Shown here piece after piece: positions 43,443 through 51,934 of a DNA stretch of 64,000 bases. The translations under genes were made by a program, and so were the position numbers. The stretch comes from Microtetraspora glauca (GTDB lineage: Bacteria; Actinomycetota; Actinomycetes; Streptosporangiales; Streptosporangiaceae). The notes under the pieces were generated by a model. The model ran no database searches and had not been told where the DNA came from. It worked only from the letters and a program-made list of their open reading frames with translations. The stretch is from NCBI GenBank assembly GCA_001570385.1, contig BBYL01000007.1, positions 62,001-126,000 on the forward strand, written 5' to 3'. Position 1 is the first letter of the stretch, and each line of letters begins with the position of its first letter.

Positions 43443-45466
43443 TGCGGACCTTTTTCGACCCGGAAGACGACGAGGAGTTCGAAGCGGCCAAGGATCTGCT
43501 GATCCGCCGCTGCCTCGCCTGGGCGGATGAGCGCGACATGTCCGCCGACGGGGTGGTGCTGTCGGCGGCGCTGGACTCGCGCCACAGCAGCCGCGACGGA
43601 CGGCTGGCCTTCTGGGGGCCCGAACAGGTGCGGCGCCTGCTGCTGGAGTGGATTCCCCAGCGCGTCGTGGCCCACCGGGACGTTCTCGACACCGCGCCCG
43701 AGAGCCTGCTGACGCTTCTGCGTTATCTTGCCGCGTCCGGACTACGCGATCCGCGTGGTGCCACCTTGGTGGAGCTGGAGGCGGCCATCGCCGCGACTAC
43801 GGCGGAGTATTCGGCCGCGTTGGCCGACCCGCTCCGGCAGGGCATCGGGAAGTTCTGGGCGCAGACGGCGCTCGACAACGGTGTCGACCTGACCGACCGC
43901 AGGGCTTTGGACAGATTCCAGCGGGACGTCGACGCAGGGCGGGTGCGCTACGACACCGGCGTACTCGACAAGCTGGTCGAAGCCCGGTTCCTGGCACCAG
44001 GGTTCGACGAGGAGCGGGCATTCATCCAGCTTCCCGTGACGCTTCCGCCCCCGGCAGAGTTGGCCGAGGCGGCAGCCCGGAGTGGGATCGTGCGGCAACT
44101 CGCCGCCCTGGCCGAGTGGGCGGGGACGGAGGGCCGGCCGCTCACCGCGGCCGGGAACCCGCGTCTGGCTGACGCCCGCGAGCTGGCCGCACTGCTCGGT
44201 ACCGGAGAGGAAGGTCTCAAGGTCCGCAGCTCGGCCGAGATGCGCCGTACCAACCTCCTGCTCGCCTGGGCGAAGAAGGCACGTCTGGTGCGGGTGAGCA
44301 AGGGCCGCCTGCTGCGGGTGGCCAAGGCCGCGCCGGTCCTGCGCGATCCGGAGGCCCTGTGGCGGCGCGCGTTCGACGTGTTCTTCGAGCTGGGCGCCGC
44401 GATCGGCGCGCCCGCCTCCACGTGGACCGACTCGTCGATGCTCGTCGAGGCGTTCGACGAGATATTGCCCGATGCGCTGAACACGGTGTACAGCATGGTC
44501 AGCCCGGTTCCCGTGGTGCGGCTCCAGGCGACCGTATGGCTGTCCTGCCAGGAATACTTCATGTTCGGTCTTCATGAGGACGGCCTCCGCCAGGAGGTCT
44601 GGCAGCGACAGATCGACAGGGATCTGGTCGCGGCGTTCGAGGTGTTGTCCGATCTCGGCGCGGTAGAGCTGAGTCACGGCGTGGCCGATGAGATGTACTC
44701 CCGCGACCTCGGTGATGATCTCAGCGAGACGGAACGCGTACTGCCGCCCGACGTGTGCGCGCGGCTGCGTTCCCAGCTCGCCGAGCCCGGCCCGCTGGTA
44801 CGGCTGACGCCTCTGGGCGTGCGAGCCGTACGGGAGCGGATGCTCGCCGACGGTCGGGACGTCCCGTTGGTCGGAGAGTTGGCCGACGCGCCGCCGGCCG
44901 AGCTGCTGGGTGTGCTCGCCCAGCACTACACCCCGGAGACCGCCGCCATCGAGTTGGACGGCTGGCTGGCCGTGCGCGGGAGGACCATCGAGTCGCTTCT
45001 GGACGCGGTACGCGGCTGTCCGTTCCGTACCCGAGCGGCGGCCATGCTCGCCACTCTGGTCGAGGCACGCGTCGACGGCCGTTCGATGCTGGCGGGGCTG
45101 CGCCGTGACCCGGCATTGGGGCCGATCGCCGTGACCGCCCTCCTCGACGCGGGAGACCTGCGGCCAGAAGACCTCACTCCTGATGAACAACGTGCTCTCA
45201 TGTCCGAAGCACTGCTCTCGCTCCTGGAGCTGAGCGGTCCGGAAGGAGTCCTCGATCAGGTCACCGAGATGGCGGGAAAGGACGCCCTCGGGGTGGTCGA
45301 GGCGGTGCTGAACTCGGGCCATCCCGCCGTTGAGGGTATGGAGGAGCTGCGCACCCTGGTGGCAGAACCGATGCGTGCCCGAACCCACCGGTTGCGCCTT
45401 GTGCCCAGCCCGGCACCCGGATCACGAGGCCGCCGCAGCGGCCACGGCAAGAAGCGCAAGCGCTGA
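43439..45466 (+). CDS. Large hypothetical protein
   Basis: A 675-residue soluble, Leu/Ala-rich, largely helical protein with no signal peptide or membrane segment. The N-terminal third has an acidic stretch (DPEDDEEFEAAKDLL). The middle contains a possible winged helix near MRRTNLLLAWAKKARLVRV. The end is a basic nuclear-signal-like RRSGHGKKRKR tail, which may contact nucleic acid. I do not recognise a family and assign no function. Two consecutive ATGs start it. Confidence 0.8.
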   Translation: MMRTFFDPEDDEEFEAAKDLLIRRCLAWADERDMSADGVVLSAALDSRHSSRDGRLAFWGPEQVRRLLLEWIPQRVVAHRDVLDTAPESLLTLLRYLAASGLRDPRGATLVELEAAIAATTAEYSAALADPLRQGIGKFWAQTALDNGVDLTDRRALDRFQRDVDAGRVRYDTGVLDKLVEARFLAPGFDEERAFIQLPVTLPPPAELAEAAARSGIVRQLAALAEWAGTEGRPLTAAGNPRLADARELAALLGTGEEGLKVRSSAEMRRTNLLLAWAKKARLVRVSKGRLLRVAKAAPVLRDPEALWRRAFDVFFELGAAIGAPASTWTDSSMLVEAFDEILPDALNTVYSMVSPVPVVRLQATVWLSCQEYFMFGLHEDGLRQEVWQRQIDRDLVAAFEVLSDLGAVELSHGVADEMYSRDLGDDLSETERVLPPDVCARLRSQLAEPGPLVRLTPLGVRAVRERMLADGRDVPLVGELADAPPAELLGVLAQHYTPETAAIELDGWLAVRGRTIESLLDAVRGCPFRTRAAAMLATLVEARVDGRSMLAGLRRDPALGPIAVTALLDAGDLRPEDLTPDEQRALMSEALLSLLELSGPEGVLDQVTEMAGKDALGVVEAVLNSGHPAVEGMEELRTLVAEPMRARTHRLRLVPSPAPGSRGRRSGHGKKRKR

Positions 45467-45619
45467 ACCTGCCAAGGACGCCCCGTGATCGACCGAGCCC
45501 CGGATCGGTACTGCCTCGCGATCCTCCGGGCACGCCAGGGTTCACCCGGTCGCGAGGCCGGACCACCGGGGCCATTCGTTTGTCAGGCTCCCTCAGCATC
45601 GCCTTCCACCAAAGCGGTG

Positions 45620-46250
45620 TCCCGTACGATTCGCTGGTGATCGAGAAGGTCGTACGAGAGCGGGTCGGCCGCCGGGCGTGGCCGTGGGTGGTCGTGGCTG
45701 TGCTGGCCTCGGCGGTGCCGTTCGTGCTGATGGGCATGACCGCGAGCGGTGGCATCGACTACCTGCCGATCGTGTTCTTCGCCGCGCGATTCAGCAGCTT
45801 CTACGGGCGAATCCAGTTCCCCGTCGATGCCCTCGTGGCGGGTGGCCTGCCGCTGCTCGTCCTGGCCGCTGCTGCCGCCGCCCGGGAGTGGCGATCGATG
45901 GGGACGGGCGTCGCCGCGCTCCTCGGCATCCTGGCCGTGGTCAACCTGGTGCTCTTCGTGGAGTACCAGGCCAGGCCATACACGCCGGCCGACGTCAGCG
46001 CGGGAAGCCAGCAGGAGTTCCACACGGGCTTCGGCGCGTCAGGTGTGCCACCGCTGCTGGCGGCCATCGCTTGCACCGTCGCCGCCGTAGCCCTGTCGGT
46101 GGGCTCCCAGCGCATGCGGGCGAACCGCCACCGCTGAGTTACGGCCGACACCCGCGCCTACTACGCCCGCCGTGTTCGTGGAGCAGCGCGATGGCCTCGA
46201 TGATGTCGGAGACCACATGGTCGGCCTGGTGCTCCTCGCCGGACCGTGCA
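45620..46250. repeat. Segmental duplication, copy 1
   Basis: Matches 48460-49096 across the membrane-protein gene and the 3' end of a HAD hydrolase gene. Copy 1 breaks off inside the HAD part, where a transposase scrap begins. Confidence 0.75.
45637..46137 (+). CDS. Four-helix membrane protein, copy 1
   Basis: A 166-residue hypothetical membrane protein with segments near 15-36, 50-75, 85-105 and 130-150. GTG at 45637 is preferred because TACGAT, a good -10, lies six bases upstream in both copies, which implies a leaderless transcript. An in-frame TTG at 45580 is the alternative. The paralogue at 48479 shares most residues. No family recognised. Confidence 0.68.
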   Translation: MIEKVVRERVGRRAWPWVVVAVLASAVPFVLMGMTASGGIDYLPIVFFAARFSSFYGRIQFPVDALVAGGLPLLVLAAAAAAREWRSMGTGVAALLGILAVVNLVLFVEYQARPYTPADVSAGSQQEFHTGFGASGVPPLLAAIACTVAAVALSVGSQRMRANRHR

Positions 46251-46263
46251 TCTGCCGGATGAG

Positions 46264-46481
46264 GGCTTTCGCGAGACATAACGATGCCGTTTGAACGGCG
46301 TGCGGATCGCGCCGCCAGCTTCTTGGTAGCCCTTGTCCGCGAAGGTCTTCACGTCAGCGCTGGTCAAGGCGTCGACCAGGCCGACCGTGCGAGCGGCGGT
46401 CACATCGTGTACGGCGCCCGGCAGTGCAGGTGAAGCCCACATCAGCCGGTCCATGGGATCGGCCGGCAGGTGCACGTTCAT
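46264..46481 (-). pseudogene. IS5-type DDE transposase fragment
   Basis: One frame reads SPALPGAVHDVTAAR, then DALTSADVKTFADKGYQ and TPFKRH. This is the catalytic-Asp and ADKGY part of an IS5/DDE_4 transposase. Both ends are missing. It is wedged between the broken duplicate of the HAD gene and the methyltransferase, whose last residues it may have replaced. Confidence 0.6.
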
Positions 46482-47179
46482 TCTGTGCTGCTTGTGCTCG
46501 CCGCTGTCGTACGGCCGCAGCGCATCAGCAAGTGGCCGCGGCGGAATCGTTCACCCTCCAAAGGCTCGCGCACCATCCGCGCCACCTCGACGAACTCTTC
46601 CTTGCGGGCCAGGTCGGCCAAGTCGTCGATCGGCCACCGGTAGGCCGGCGCGACCTTATGGTCGAACTGCAGCACCGGACCGCCCTCGGATTCGAAGAAA
46701 CCGAGCAGGAGGTAACCACCCGGGGCCAGCACCCGGCGGAACTCGGCAAAGTACGGCGGCAGCTCCGGTGGTGGGATGTGGATGACGGAGTACCAGGAGA
46801 GCAGACCGCCCAGCTCGCCGTCGGCCACGTCGAAGGCGCCCATCGAACCGACCTCGAAACGCAGGTCAGGATGGTCTTTGCGGGCGATGTCGATCAGTGC
46901 GGGGGACAGGTCGACGCCGAAGGCGTCCAGTCCGAGGTTACGCAGGTGTGCCGTCATGTGCCCTGGACCGCAGCCGGCCTCGGCGACGGGCCGGGGTCCG
47001 GCGGCCCGTACGAGTTCGGCGAACACGGCGAGGATCGCGCGATCCAGTGGCAGGCGGTCGAGCGAGTCTCGGGCGAGGTCGGCGTAGAGGTCGGCGACGG
47101 CGTCGTAGGCGTCCGCCGTCGCGGTCAGATAGGGGGAGGATTCGGCCACGGCGGACGACTGTAGTTCATCGGTCGGCAA
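46478..47179 (-). CDS. Class I SAM-dependent methyltransferase
   Basis: A 233-residue enzyme. Motif I is VAEAGCGPGHMTAHL (about 65-79), acidic end of strand two GVDLSPALIDIARK, then SWYSVIHIPP and the FRRVLAPGGYLLLGFF post-motif. The last residues (TTAASTSSTE) run into the transposase scrap and may not be original. Substrate unknown. Confidence 0.82.
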   Translation of the reverse strand: MPTDELQSSAVAESSPYLTATADAYDAVADLYADLARDSLDRLPLDRAILAVFAELVRAAGPRPVAEAGCGPGHMTAHLRNLGLDAFGVDLSPALIDIARKDHPDLRFEVGSMGAFDVADGELGGLLSWYSVIHIPPPELPPYFAEFRRVLAPGGYLLLGFFESEGGPVLQFDHKVAPAYRWPIDDLADLARKEEFVEVARMVREPLEGERFRRGHLLMRCGRTTAASTSSTE

Positions 47180-47502
47180 AAGTCGTCGATCATCGACCGG
47201 GCGGCGCGTCCGTTCCGTTCCGGTCGGCTGACCACGACCTCAACGAACTGAAGAGCAGATCACCCTGCCGTCAAAGCTCGAAGACAGTGCGTATCGAAAC
47301 GATGAACTGAAGTCGCCCCGGGCCCTCCTGAACCGCCTACCCGCGTGGAAGGGAACCTGGCGAAGATCCGAGAAAGTCCTCGAAAGAAATCCGGAGGCGA
47401 TGTCGGATCGGGGCAGAGGTGTTCGTAGCAGGGGTGTGAGGCCCGCCCACGAGGGGCGCCCCGAACCACAGGAGATGTTCCGAGACGCAGTACCTGGTTT
47501 CC

Positions 47503-47808
47503 GTGATCTCCGACACCGCCGGCCTCGCCACGCCGGACGAGATGGCGGCCATCGACGCGTTCAACGACCGGCTCGAGGCGGAGGGTCACTGGGTCTTCGC
47601 CGGTGGCCTCGTGGCGCCCAGCTCGGCCACCGTCATCGACAACCGAGGCGGGGAGGCGATGTTCACCGACGGGCCCTTCCTGGAGTCGAAGGAGTATCTC
47701 GCCGGCTTCTGGATCATCCAGGCCGCCGACCTCGATGCGGCGCTCAAGCTCGCCGCCGAGGGGTCGAAGCACTGCAATCGGAAGGTTGAGGTGCGGCCGT
47801 TCCTGTGA
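47503..47808 (+). CDS. YCII-family protein, start codon apparently lost
   Basis: A 101-residue YCII/DGPF fold: EMAAIDAFNDRLEAEGHWVFAGGL, FTDGPFLESKEYLAGFWII and NRKVEVRPFL. The family normally begins about ten residues earlier. In frame, that stretch is ETQYLVS, and AGGAG lies seven bases before the GAG codon where ATG or GTG would be expected. A single base change could have removed the start. GTG at 47503 has no ribosome site. YCII proteins usually pair with the ECF sigma factor that follows, itself broken here. Confidence 0.6.
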   Translation: MISDTAGLATPDEMAAIDAFNDRLEAEGHWVFAGGLVAPSSATVIDNRGGEAMFTDGPFLESKEYLAGFWIIQAADLDAALKLAAEGSKHCNRKVEVRPFL

Positions 47809-48216
47809 GCGTGGTCGACGTACGGGAGGCGATCACTCAGGCACACCACGAGGAGTGGGCCCTGGTGGTCGCCTCAATGCCGTGCACACCTCCGCCCGCG
47901 ATGTACGCGGCACCGACTGGTCGCAGGTCGTCGCCCTCTTCGACCAGTCGTCCGCCTCGACGCCTCGCTGATCATCGCGCTCAACCGGGCCGTCGCGTTG
48001 GCCGAGCTTGACGGCCCGGAGGTGGCACTGGCGGCCGTCGACCGTCTTGAGGAGAAGTTGGCCGGCTATCACGCCTACCATGCGACCCGCGCCGACCTGC
48101 TGCGCCGGCTGGGCCGCAGTCAGAAGTCGCGTGCGGCGTACGACAAGGCCATCGAGCTGGCCGGCAACACCGCCGAGATCGCCTTTTTGGCACGCCGTCG
48201 CGACCAGCTGGGGTAG
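47805..48216 (+). pseudogene. ECF sigma factor (SigJ/COG4941 type) with internal deletion
   Basis: The N-terminus VREAITQAHHEEWALVVA (sigma region 2 start) is fused near 47865 to C-terminal sequence NAVHTSARDVRGTDWSQVVALFDQ in another frame. A second frameshift near 47960 leads to IIALNRAVALAELDGPEVAL and an intact-looking end. About two thirds of the protein, including the promoter-binding domains, is deleted. The stop of the YCII gene overlaps the GTG. Confidence 0.7.
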
Positions 48217-48393
48217 CGCCCGCGAAGAGCAGGAGGCCTGGCTCGCGTCGCCTATGACGGCACCCTTGCTGGAACTGATGGTCTTGGAAGCCGACTGGAT
48301 CGGACAGCTATATGTGGACCCGGCATCGACGGGCAGCAGGACCACATCAACGGAAAGATCAATGACGCCCGGAGATAGCCTGCCTTATTCCCA

Positions 48394-48418
48394 CCCCGGC
48401 CCGACCGCCGGGGCTTTT
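48394..48418 (+). terminator. Rho-independent terminator
   Basis: CCCCGGC (48394-48400) pairs with GCCGGGG (48407-48413), then CTTTT. One of the few with a T run in the window. Confidence 0.7.
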
Positions 48419-48459
48419 CGCTTGTCACGATGCCCCGGAAGTCGTTTTGACCAAGCCGG

Positions 48460-49096
48460 GGTCCCGTACGATTCGCTGGTGATCGAGAAGGTCGGGCGGG
48501 AGCGGGTCGGTCGCCGGGCGTGGCCGTGGGTGGTCCTGGCTGTGCTCGCCTCGGGGGTGCCGTTCGTGTTGATGGTCATGACCGAGAGCGGTGGCATCGA
48601 TTACCTGCCGATCGTTTCCTTCGCCTGGCGCTTCATCGGTGTCGACGCGCGATTCCTGTTCCCCTTGGATGTCTTCCTGGCGGGCGGTCTGCCGCTGCTC
48701 GTCCTGGTCGCGGCCGGCGCCTCCTGGCAGTGGTGGCCGGTGGGGATGGCGGGCGCCACGCTCCTCGGCGTCCTGTCTGTGGTCAATCTGATGCTCTTCG
48801 TGGAGTACCGCCCTCGGCCATTCACCCCGGCCGACATCAGCGCGGGTAGCCAGCCGGATTTCCGTACGGGCTTGGGCGGTTCAGGGATGCCGCCGCTGCT
48901 GGCGGCCATCGCTTGCGTTGCCGGCGCCGTAGCCCTGACTGTGGTCTCCCGGCGCCTGCAAGGTGAACCGCCACCGATGAGGTGGCCGACACCCGCGCCT
49001 ACGATCTACTGCCATATTCGTGGAGCAGCGCGATGGCCTGCATGACGTCGGATACCGCGTGGTCGGCAGGGTGCTCCTCGCCGGGCCGAACCGTGT
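48460..49096. repeat. Segmental duplication, copy 2
   Basis: Counterpart of 45620-46250, including the shared GTCCCGTACGATTCGCTGGT leader. Here the HAD gene is complete, so this copy is probably the original. Confidence 0.75.
48479..49045 (+). CDS. Four-helix membrane protein, copy 2
   Basis: A 188-residue paralogue of the 45637 protein. The same leaderless arrangement (TACGAT six bases before GTG) is kept. Relative to copy 1, one extra base near the end shifts the frame, adding a different C-terminal tail that overlaps the HAD gene on the other strand by 47 bases. Confidence 0.62.
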   Translation: MIEKVGRERVGRRAWPWVVLAVLASGVPFVLMVMTESGGIDYLPIVSFAWRFIGVDARFLFPLDVFLAGGLPLLVLVAAGASWQWWPVGMAGATLLGVLSVVNLMLFVEYRPRPFTPADISAGSQPDFRTGLGGSGMPPLLAAIACVAGAVALTVVSRRLQGEPPPMRWPTPAPTIYCHIRGAARWPA

Positions 49097-49658
49097 GATC
49101 GATCCACACAGTGCGCAAGCCCGCCCTACGGCCTCCTTCGACGTCGGCGGCGAGGGTGTCACCCACCATCCATCCTCCTTCGGCCAGCCTCATCCCGCAC
49201 CGCTGCGCGGCGATCTCGAACAGCCCGACGTCGGGCTTGCGGATGCCCTCGAGGCCCGACACCGCGTAGCCGTCGACCGCTTCCGCGAGCCCGGTCCGTT
49301 GGAGCTTGGCCATTTGGTTGTCCGGGGTGCCGTTCGTGATGATCCCCACCCGCCATCCAGCCGCGCGTAGCTCAGCCAGTCCGGTCATCACCTCGGCGCG
49401 ACACTTGACGAGACGCGGCATCCGCCGGCGATAGGCGGCCCACAGGCTCGCCGCGGGGGTGGACAGCCTGAACCGCTCGCGCACTTTGGCGAAGAACAGC
49501 TCACGGTGGGGGAGGCCGTCGCGGTTCAGCTTGATCAGGTGGTCAACGCCTTTGTGGCCAAGCCGGTGTTCCTCGGCGAACTCCTCGGCCCACAACGCGA
49601 ACGCGGCATCCAAGTCGATGAGCGTCCCATCAAGGTCGAAAAGCACAAGACGTCGCAC
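48999..49658 (-). CDS. HAD-family hydrolase
   Basis: A 219-residue HAD phosphatase. Motif I is LFDLDGTLID (nucleophile Asp8), motif II ITNG with Thr, motif III RKPD (Lys), motif IV GDTLAADVEGG. The helical cap between motifs I and II places it in subclass I, near pyrimidine 5'-nucleotidase/YjjG-like enzymes. Substrate not deducible. Confidence 0.88.
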   Translation of the reverse strand: MRRLVLFDLDGTLIDLDAAFALWAEEFAEEHRLGHKGVDHLIKLNRDGLPHRELFFAKVRERFRLSTPAASLWAAYRRRMPRLVKCRAEVMTGLAELRAAGWRVGIITNGTPDNQMAKLQRTGLAEAVDGYAVSGLEGIRKPDVGLFEIAAQRCGMRLAEGGWMVGDTLAADVEGGRRAGLRTVWIDHTVRPGEEHPADHAVSDVMQAIALLHEYGSRS

Positions 49659-49882
49659 GACGCCACTCTAGAAGTGATCGTCTTGGCCGTACATCTGATG
49701 GGAGCGCCCGGGGCGGTTCACGCAGCGAGCACCGGCCTACGAAGTGCGGAGACGTCGTCATGACTGGTTCGCGTATGGTTCGCGATCACCAGCCTACGGC
49801 TGCCTGGCACTGCTTTCGGCTGCCTCTCCTCGTGGTCTGATCCTGTCGATAAGCGCAGGTCGGACGGTGAATGGCAAGATCA

Positions 49883-49908
49883 AAAAAGTGCCCCCGGCGA
49901 GGGGCACG
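49883..49908 (-). terminator. Rho-independent terminator (minus strand)
   Basis: On the minus strand GTGCCCC (49908-49902) pairs with GGGGCAC (49895-49889) and is followed by TTTTTT. It would end transcripts coming from the decayed genes at 50.1-50.8 kb. Confidence 0.65.
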
Positions 49909-50096
49909 TAAGAAGGGGATCGACTGGTACGCCACCTGACCAGGAGGTTTTTGATTCTCGGGAACCGGGGAGCTCTCGGCAGATGAACGTCGAGGCCATC
50001 CGCCCGCTTCCGCGGCGTCGTGTCAGGTCCGCGCGGACGGCAGTGGACCGTTCACCACGTCGGGTTCGATAATCCGCCTCGGGATCAGCGGCGCCG

Positions 50097-50436
50097 TCAG
50101 GCGACTGCGGTAGGCCAGCACGTCCGGCAGCGTCTGCATCGCCGCCAAGATCGGGGCTCCTCGGCGTTCGCGCCGAACGCGATCACCGTAGGCAGCGGCT
50201 TGACGAACCCCGACACCGCGGAGTGACGGGCGACCAGCTCACAGCGCCAGTCGTCGGGATCGGAGACATCGGTCGGCGGCACGTTCTCGTTCACCAGGAC
50301 CAGCGCGGCCCGCGGTTCCGCGCGGGAGATGACCGCCTCGATCGCCTTCGCCTCCAGGTGGCGCGTCACCGCGGTGAGCATCGCCGTGGGTTTCGGCTCC
50401 GTGGCCTGCTCCAGCGGCCCTTATGACGGGCAGGTA
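50097..50436 (-). pseudogene. Unidentified gene fragment
   Basis: A coding-like frame starts after a TAA near 50436 and contains HLEAKAIEAVISRAEPRAAL and GFVKPLPTVIAFGANAEEP before turning into low-quality sequence near 50160. No start of its own and no family recognised. Lies directly after the epoxide hydrolase remnant. Confidence 0.35.
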
Positions 50437-50746
50437 CTCCACGACCGACATCGGCCGGCATGTGTGAGGATCAGCGGGAAGGCGTCCGGCTGGGCTGAGC
50501 GGACGTGCAGGAAATGAACGTCCGCCCATCGATCTCGGTGGTGAACTGTGGGTGGGCGTTGATCTAGGCCTCCCATGCCCGTCAGTCGTACTCCTCACGT
50601 CAGTACTCCACCAGCTTTCTGAGGCGGTCGGTGGGCACGCTGTGACCCTGGCCGGGCAGCGGGCGGGTGAACCGGGTCCTGGCCAGCCGATCGGCCAGGT
50701 CGTCCAGGCAGGATTGCGGGATATCCACGCGAAACGGCCGCATCAT
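50437..50746 (-). pseudogene. Epoxide hydrolase N-terminal domain, degraded
   Basis: FRVDIPQSCLDDLADRLART and INAHPQFTTEIDG, then HFLHVRSAQPDAFPLILTH, are the conserved start of epoxide hydrolases (EHN domain). Two TGA codons sit where family members have Trp (EYW, YDW), a TAG follows WEA, and a one-base deletion occurs before HFLHVR. The catalytic alpha/beta part is gone. Confidence 0.75.
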
Positions 50747-50909
50747 GTCCTGGCCGCCTTCACTCGAGTGGGGGCAGCTTGACCAGATCGGGCAGAAATT
50801 CCTCACTGAACAGGAAGATCACCCGGAGAGTGCGGAACACGCCCAGGCCGTACCGTCGCTCTCGCCGGGACGACCTCCACCGCGGGGTCGGCGTTCGGCC
50901 GGCTCGCCG

Positions 50910-51821
50910 TCAGGCATCCACGTTGACCGGAGTGAGCCAGTCGCGGTGGCGGTCGTCCCGGCCGTGTACAGCCGCGTCGTAGGCGTGCTTGAGCTTGGCG
51001 GTCACCGGACCTTCCGCGCCGATCTCTCGATGGTCGACGGAGGCGACCGGAACGATCCCGGCAGCCGTCCCGCACAGGAACAGCTCGTCGGCCGTGTAGA
51101 GCTCGGCGCGCAGGATGTCGCGCCGCCGTACGGACAGGCCGAGGTCGGCGGCGAGCCGCTCGACGGTGTCCTGGGTGATGCCCTCCAGGGCGCCCGCGCC
51201 GGCGGGCGGGGTCACAAGCACGCCGTCGCTGACAAGGAACACGTTGGCGCCCGTGCACTCGCTCACGTTGCCGGCGGCGTTGAGCAGTACGGCCTCGTCG
51301 AAGCCCGCGTCCAGCGCCTCGGCCTTGGCCAGCACGGAGTTCAGGTAGGGCCCCGTAGCCTTGGCGAGCGTGGGGACGACGGCGGGGTCGTTACGCCGCC
51401 AGGAGCTCGTCATCAGCCGCACCCCCTCGTTCAGGTAGGCGCCCCATTCCCAGGTCGCGATCGAAACCGTGACCGGGCAGTTCCTGGCCGAGATGCCCAT
51501 CTCCCCGTAGCCGCGATGGACGAGGTGGCGGATGTAGGAGGAGGAGTGGCCGTTGGCCGCGACCGTCTTCAAGGTGGCGGCGTGCAGCTCGCCATAGGAG
51601 TACGGCACGGCAAGACCGATGATCTTGGCGCTCCGGTAGAGCCTGTTCAGATGGGCGTCGAGCCGGAAGACGGCGGGTCCGTCCGGTGTGTCGTGAACGT
51701 TGGTGCCCTCCAGCACGGCCGTGCCGTAGTGCAGAGCATGTGACAGTACGTGAACACGCGCTTCCCCCCAGGGAACCAGCGCGCCGTTCATCCAGATCGA
51801 CTCAGACTCCAGCAGCCTCAT
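50910..51821 (-). CDS. ilvE: Branched-chain amino acid aminotransferase (class IV)
   Basis: A 303-residue fold-type IV PLP enzyme. WMNGALVPWGEARVHVLSHALHYG is the family start. The catalytic Lys lies in YLNSVLAKAEAL. NVSECTGANVFLV and GITQDTVERLA carry the phosphate-binding residues. The ATG at 51821 has AGGAGG upstream. It transfers amino groups between branched-chain amino acids and 2-oxoglutarate. Divergent from a MocR regulator, which probably controls it. Confidence 0.88.
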   Translation of the reverse strand: MRLLESESIWMNGALVPWGEARVHVLSHALHYGTAVLEGTNVHDTPDGPAVFRLDAHLNRLYRSAKIIGLAVPYSYGELHAATLKTVAANGHSSSYIRHLVHRGYGEMGISARNCPVTVSIATWEWGAYLNEGVRLMTSSWRRNDPAVVPTLAKATGPYLNSVLAKAEALDAGFDEAVLLNAAGNVSECTGANVFLVSDGVLVTPPAGAGALEGITQDTVERLAADLGLSVRRRDILRAELYTADELFLCGTAAGIVPVASVDHREIGAEGPVTAKLKHAYDAAVHGRDDRHRDWLTPVNVDA

Positions 51822-51834
51822 CCCATCCTCCTTT

Positions 51835-51890
51835 GAAGTGGCTTGCTTACCCTCACACAAGTAAGCCACTTCTTCAAGAAGTGGCAAACA
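51835..51890. promoter_or_regulatory. Repeated AAGTGGC sites, candidate MocR operator
   Basis: AAGTGGCTTGCTTAC (51836-51850), GTAAGCCACTT (51861-51871, inverted) and AAGTGGC (51879-51885, direct) lie in the 113-base divergent intergenic. Mixed direct and inverted copies are typical of GabR/PdxR-type MocR control regions. Confidence 0.55.
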
Positions 51891-51934
51891 AATCAGCAGT
51901 CAAATGGGCCGCGTGAACAGGGCACAATAGCCCG

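Noticed and set aside
49883..49908. Second copy of the tRNA 3' end, as an att partner of 54161
   Set aside because: The shared GTGCCCCCGGC is explained by a self-complementary terminator with an adjacent T run; no T-loop is present.
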